The position numbers and the translations under genes were made by a program. From Halanaerobium sp. (GTDB taxonomy: Bacteria > Bacillota > Halanaerobiia > Halanaerobiales > Halanaerobiaceae), in assembly GCA_018399955.1 (NCBI GenBank), contig JAGYNO010000002.1, positions 1 to 64,000 on the forward strand: a stretch of 64,000 nt of DNA, given 5' to 3'. The notes under the pieces were generated by a model that saw only the letters and a list, made by a program, of their open reading frames with translations, ran no database searches and was not told the origin of the DNA. Positions 59,846-64,000 of the stretch are shown here, in pieces. How positions within the stretch are numbered: position 1 is the first letter of the stretch; each line of letters starts with the position of its first letter.

Positions 59846-60730
59846 TTAATCAATACAATTCGGATCTACATGAACCAGAACATCTTTCACATCATCTTCA
59901 CTCATTATAATGGTTTTTTTTACCTGTACTGCGATATTATGACCTTCTTTTACAGTCAATTTACCATCAACTGCTATTTTTAAATCTACAATATATCGAG
60001 GCCCATAACTCCTCAATTTTATATCATGAATATCTACTACTCCTTTTATATCTTTTGCAAGATAACAGATATTATCAACTTTTTCTTTTTCCGGTCTCCC
60101 GTCCATTAATTCATAAGAAGTATCTCTTAAAATCTCATAACCTACTTTTAGTATTAAAAATGCCACAGCTAATCCTGCAATTGGATCAAGTATTCTCAAT
60201 CCTAATTTTGCTCCACCAATACCAATCAGAGCTGCTACTGAAGAAAATGCATCTGATCTGTGGTGATGGGCATCAGCAATTAAACCTCTGCTGTTAATTT
60301 TTTCACCGATTTTTATAGTATAACGATAGAGAACTTCTTTAACTACTATAGAAATAAAGGCTGCTGCTAAGGCAGCAGATCCAGGTTCAGCAATTTCCCC
60401 ACTGATAAGAGTTTCAACCGCATCTTTAGCTAAAAAAGCTGAAGTTAAAATTAATATAACTGCAAGAATGTTGGTACCAAGTGCTTCTGCTTTTTCGTGA
60501 CCATAAGGATGGTTTTTATCAGCTGGAGTTTCGGAAAAACGAATACTAAGCATAACTATTATGGTTGATGCCATATCTGATACTGAATGAAAACCATCTG
60601 CAACTAGAGCAGTACTGCTTGATAAAATACCAATTGTTATTTTTATGATCGCCAATAATACATTTGCAATCAGGCTTATAATAGAAATTCTTGTCCCCTC
60701 TTTAGAACGCTTTTTCTTGTTGTCCATCAA
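59846..60730 (-). CDS. Cation diffusion facilitator transporter
   Basis: STALVADGFHSVSDMASTI; ADAHHHRSDAFSS. Confidence 0.93.
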   Translation of the reverse strand: MMDNKKKRSKEGTRISIISLIANVLLAIIKITIGILSSSTALVADGFHSVSDMASTIIVMLSIRFSETPADKNHPYGHEKAEALGTNILAVILILTSAFLAKDAVETLISGEIAEPGSAALAAAFISIVVKEVLYRYTIKIGEKINSRGLIADAHHHRSDAFSSVAALIGIGGAKLGLRILDPIAGLAVAFLILKVGYEILRDTSYELMDGRPEKEKVDNICYLAKDIKGVVDIHDIKLRSYGPRYIVDLKIAVDGKLTVKEGHNIAVQVKKTIIMSEDDVKDVLVHVDPNCID

Positions 60731-60831
60731 ATCTCACCTCTATATATTTGAAATATAAAATTATTATTCATTTAAATACTTAAATTTCTACAGTTAATTT
60801 TAGTATATCAATTAAGGCAAATAATAGCAAT

Positions 60832-60864
60832 AAAAAAGAGGACCTCATTGACTGCAGTCCTCTT
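60832..60864 (-). terminator. Terminator of feo operon
   Basis: AAGAGGACTGCAGTCAATGAGGTCCTCTTTTTTATT on minus strand. Confidence 0.75.
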
Positions 60865-60951
60865 AACTACTAAGTTAATTTTAAGTTGTGAACTTTCTAA
60901 ACTCAAATAAGTGTGAACTTATCTACAAAAACCAAACTGAACAACAAAAAT

Positions 60952-61131
60952 TTAATTAGGCTGTTTTTCAACTGTTTCTTCGCTTACAATACTGCAGCTG
61001 CAGCTGTATTTATCTGATTTACTGTAAGGACAGCCAATACATTTAGCTCCTTTTTTCTTTTCTATAATAAGCTTGGCTGCTGCACCGGATATGATTAAAA
61101 GGATAACTAAAGCAACAATTAAATTTGTCAT
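60952..61131 (-). CDS. FeoB-associated Cys-rich membrane protein (59 aa)
   Basis: MTNLIVALVILLIISGAAAKLIIEKKKGAKCIGCPYSKSDKYSCSCSIVSEETVEKQPN*; immediately after feoB. Not in the supplied ORF track. Confidence 0.8.
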   Translation of the reverse strand: MTNLIVALVILLIISGAAAKLIIEKKKGAKCIGCPYSKSDKYSCSCSIVSEETVEKQPN

Positions 61132-61140
61132 AGCTGCCTC

Positions 61141-63159
61141 CTAAGAACCCATACTTAATTCGGCTGCAAATTCTTTTTTGCCTTCTCTCATCAGATATGC
61201 AATATAAACAATCATTGCAGCAGTTGCGATTAGACCTGGTATAAATCCATTACCAAAACTGCCAGTTGCAAATAGTGTCCCTAACTGATAAACAATAAAG
61301 GCAAGAGTATATCCCATCCCAAATTGAAATCCAACAGCTCCTATTAACCACTTTTTGCTTTCCATTTCAGCATTCATTGCCCCAATTGCAGCAAAACAGG
61401 GGGGAGTAAAAAGATTAAAGACCAAATAGGATAATGCCGCAGCTGAAGTTAATCCCATAACACCAGCAACATTTGAACCATCAGCCACTAAAGCAAGTTC
61501 ATCTGGATTAATAAAGTTAGTAATCGAGTAAACAACTGCCAGTGTACCAACTACATTTTCCTTTGCAATAAAACCAGTAATTGCTGCCGCTGCTAACTGC
61601 CAGGTTCCAAAACCAAGCGGTATCAGCAAAAAGGATAATGGGGAAGAAATACCCGCCAGAATACTGGTCTGTTCTGCACCTTCAGCAACCACTTGGAACT
61701 GCCAGTTAAATGTCTGCATAATCTGCACTGCAGCATTAGAAATAAGAATAATTGTTCCTGCCTTTACTATAAATGCTTTAGCTCTAGAAAACATTGTTTT
61801 AGTCGCTCTACTTATACTTGGAAATCTATAATCAGGTAATTCCATAATAAATGGTGCCCTTGTGCTCTTATCTCCGGTTATATTTCTGACAACTAAAGAC
61901 CCAATAACAATTACTCCAATTGCCAGAAAATACATGCTTGTTCCTACCCAGCCCGCATTATTAAAGAAAGCTCCCGCAAATAAAGCAATAACAGGCAGTT
62001 TTGCTCCACAGGGCATAAAAGGAGCTAACATTGCAGTTGTTCTTCTCTGCCTTTCGTTTTTGATCGTTCTAGTTGCCATTACACCTGGAATAGCACATCC
62101 TGTAGAAATAATCATCGGAATAATTGATCTGCCTGATAGACCAACCTTTTTGAAATAGCGGTCCATAACAACAGCTACCCGAGACATATAACCTGAATCT
62201 TCGAGTAATGCCAGCAGAAAAAATAATACCATAATCAAAGGTAAGAAACCAACAACAGCTCCCACACCACCAATAATACCATCTAATAATATTGCCTCAA
62301 GTACTGTTGATACTCCTTCTCCGAGTAATCCCCCTACCCAGGCATTGAACATATCTATCCAGCCAACAAATATGTCTGCAAACAGTGGTCCAATATGTGT
62401 TAAAGAAAGCGAAAACACCGCCCACATAACTACAGCAAAGATAGGTATTCCCAACCATTTATGTGCTATAATCCTATCAGCAGCATCCTGTTTGGTTTGG
62501 GCACTGCTGTTTATTTTTCTATCTTCCACCTTTGAAACTATCGCTTTTACAAACTCAAATCTTTCTTTATCAGCAGCTTCAACTTCACTTTTATTTGTTG
62601 GATCTATATCACCAGCATCAAATGGTGCTTTTTGTTGTTTACCATTCAATTCAACCACCTCAGCAACGAGATTTTTTAAACCATTATCATTCCTACTTGT
62701 TGCCACAGTTTCAACTATAGGACATCCCAATAATTTTGATAACTGCTCAGTATCGATTTTAATATTTTTCTTATCCATTAAATCACTTTTATTTAGAGCC
62801 ACCACAACTGGTATTTTTAATTCCAGAAGCTGAGTTGTAAAAAATAAACTCCTGCTTAAATTGCTTGCATCAACTATGTTAATTATAATATCTGGATTTT
62901 CATTTTTTACAAAACTGCTTGTAATATGTTCTTCCGAGGTGAAAGGAGACATTGAATATGCTCCCGGAAGGTCAACAGCTGTAATTTTTATACTTTTTGT
63001 ATTAAGTTTTTTCTTGATTTCTCCTGTTTTTTTCTCCATTGTAACACCCGGCCAGTTTCCAACATGTGCTATCTCACCAGTTATGGCGTTAAACAAAGTC
63101 GTTTTCCCACTATTTGGATTACCAGTTAGTGCAACTTTAATATTTTTCTGATTATTCAT
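61141..63159 (-). CDS. feoB: Ferrous iron transporter FeoB
   Basis: ALTGNPNSGKTTLFNAITG G1; VDLPGAYSMSP G3; Gate domains. Confidence 0.96.
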   Translation of the reverse strand: MNNQKNIKVALTGNPNSGKTTLFNAITGEIAHVGNWPGVTMEKKTGEIKKKLNTKSIKITAVDLPGAYSMSPFTSEEHITSSFVKNENPDIIINIVDASNLSRSLFFTTQLLELKIPVVVALNKSDLMDKKNIKIDTEQLSKLLGCPIVETVATSRNDNGLKNLVAEVVELNGKQQKAPFDAGDIDPTNKSEVEAADKERFEFVKAIVSKVEDRKINSSAQTKQDAADRIIAHKWLGIPIFAVVMWAVFSLSLTHIGPLFADIFVGWIDMFNAWVGGLLGEGVSTVLEAILLDGIIGGVGAVVGFLPLIMVLFFLLALLEDSGYMSRVAVVMDRYFKKVGLSGRSIIPMIISTGCAIPGVMATRTIKNERQRRTTAMLAPFMPCGAKLPVIALFAGAFFNNAGWVGTSMYFLAIGVIVIGSLVVRNITGDKSTRAPFIMELPDYRFPSISRATKTMFSRAKAFIVKAGTIILISNAAVQIMQTFNWQFQVVAEGAEQTSILAGISSPLSFLLIPLGFGTWQLAAAAITGFIAKENVVGTLAVVYSITNFINPDELALVADGSNVAGVMGLTSAAALSYLVFNLFTPPCFAAIGAMNAEMESKKWLIGAVGFQFGMGYTLAFIVYQLGTLFATGSFGNGFIPGLIATAAMIVYIAYLMREGKKEFAAELSMGS

Positions 63160-63265
63160 TTAACTTTTCCTCCTTAATTTATTATTCGTTTCTTTTGAAC
63201 CGAATTCTTTTTGAGATAAAATAAGAGCGTAGAACTAATTAAAGTAAAAATTCCTCAAATATAAA

Positions 63266-63550
63266 TTAAACAATAATAGCTTCAGCTAGATCTTTATCAA
63301 TACTATACCTTGAATCCTTAATGTTGATTATATAGTTTTCAGCCAACACAGATATCAAAGTTATAGACTCTCCTTTATAACAGCCTAAAGTAAATAAAAA
63401 TTTTTTAAGCTCTTCATCACTGCTTTTAATCTTTTTTATCATATATTTTCTATCAGTTTCTGCTTCTGCTAAATTCCTTACTGTCTCTGCCTTTCTCTCA
63501 GTTAAACCTTTTTCTTCAATTGCAAATTCACCACTCATAATAGTATCCAA
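63266..63550 (-). CDS. feoA: FeoA-like SH3 domain protein
   Basis: FTLGCYKGESITLISVLAENYIINIKDSRYSIDKDLAEAIIV. Confidence 0.85.
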   Translation of the reverse strand: MDTIMSGEFAIEEKGLTERKAETVRNLAEAETDRKYMIKKIKSSDEELKKFLFTLGCYKGESITLISVLAENYIINIKDSRYSIDKDLAEAIIV

Positions 63551-63622
63551 TTTACTCCCCTCCTAAATCAATTTTAAAATTTCATACTGATACTTATATG
63601 ACTATTTAACATTAATTTATTT

Positions 63623-63638
63623 TTTAGGGTACCCTAAA
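63623..63638. promoter_or_regulatory. DtxR/IdeR-like palindrome 1
   Basis: TTTAGGGTACCCTAAA perfect 16-bp palindrome upstream of feoA. Confidence 0.6.
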
Positions 63639-63689
63639 CTTATCATAAAAAAATATTATTTTTCTCTAAGTTAAATGATCTTTATAAAA

Positions 63690-63705
63690 TTTAGGTACAC
63701 CTAAA
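63690..63705. promoter_or_regulatory. DtxR/IdeR-like palindrome 2
   Basis: TTTAGGTACACCTAAA near-palindrome. Confidence 0.6.
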
Positions 63706-63779
63706 ATATATATAAAATATATGGGAACTGCATAAACCTCGGCTGCTGCAGCTCCCTATTATTTGTTTTCAAAAATTAG

Positions 63780-63986
63780 TCAAGCATTTTCATCTTCTTC
63801 CAAACTGCAGTCCAGTTCAAATTCGTATTCCCCACCGCTAAATGGACACTCCTTGTCACTGCAGCCTGCACAGGGACTATCTGTTCCATTCAAACTCCCG
63901 TATATTTTCTTTGCGATATAGCAAAAACTTCCTATGCCGAGCAGAGCCAAAAATAGTATTTCCATAATTACCTCCTTAAACTCCAA
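63780..63986 (-). CDS. FeoB-associated Cys-rich membrane protein (68 aa)
   Basis: Single TM then SPCAGCSDKECPFSGG. Confidence 0.7.
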   Translation of the reverse strand: MEFKEVIMEILFLALLGIGSFCYIAKKIYGSLNGTDSPCAGCSDKECPFSGGEYEFELDCSLEEDENA

Positions 63987-64000
63987 TACCTAAGAGGAGA

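Noticed and set aside
62345-62833. 162-aa plus-strand ORF antisense to feoB
   Set aside because: Shadow ORF within a strongly conserved gene.
1-64000. CRISPR arrays, prophage, defense islands, toxin-antitoxin systems, transposases, tRNA/rRNA genes
   Set aside because: No regularly spaced repeats, phage structural or defense-type proteins, transposase-like ORFs or recognisable RNA gene sequences were seen.

Overview
AT-rich, gene-dense bacterial chromosome segment. Gene content and protein style suggest an anaerobic low-GC Firmicute, Halanaerobiales-like (inference only). About 50 protein genes are present, nearly all on the minus strand; the plus-strand exceptions are a GH65 phosphorylase, rex, a TspO-like gene and a P1-family peptidase. 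I saw no rRNA, tRNA, CRISPR array, prophage or transposase gene. The dominant theme is metal and anaerobic cofactor physiology: tungstate uptake (tupABC) behind a Moco/Tuco-type riboswitch; a nickel block (nikR with its operator, a FecBCD-type transporter, a TrmO-FmdE fusion, and larE-larB-larC with larC split by a likely -1 frameshift); a Mol-type transporter with modE, a mocA-like gene, split xdhC and a ModE-like operator; znuABC; and feoAB with Cys-rich mini-proteins and DtxR-like palindromes. The most striking locus is the class III ribonucleotide reductase. It is preceded by a cobalamin riboswitch, the catalytic gene is interrupted by a 405-aa intein, and the catalytic ORF ends without its glycyl-radical domain, which is instead encoded as a separate 45-aa ORF (absent from the supplied ORF track) downstream of the activase gene. 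Other notable items are a cluster of DnaA boxes upstream of corA away from any dnaA gene, an orphan 50-aa ORF with its own promoter, two-hairpin leader and terminator, a 1252-aa DUF445-like protein with an internal duplication, and a degenerate GGDEF/HD-GYP protein.
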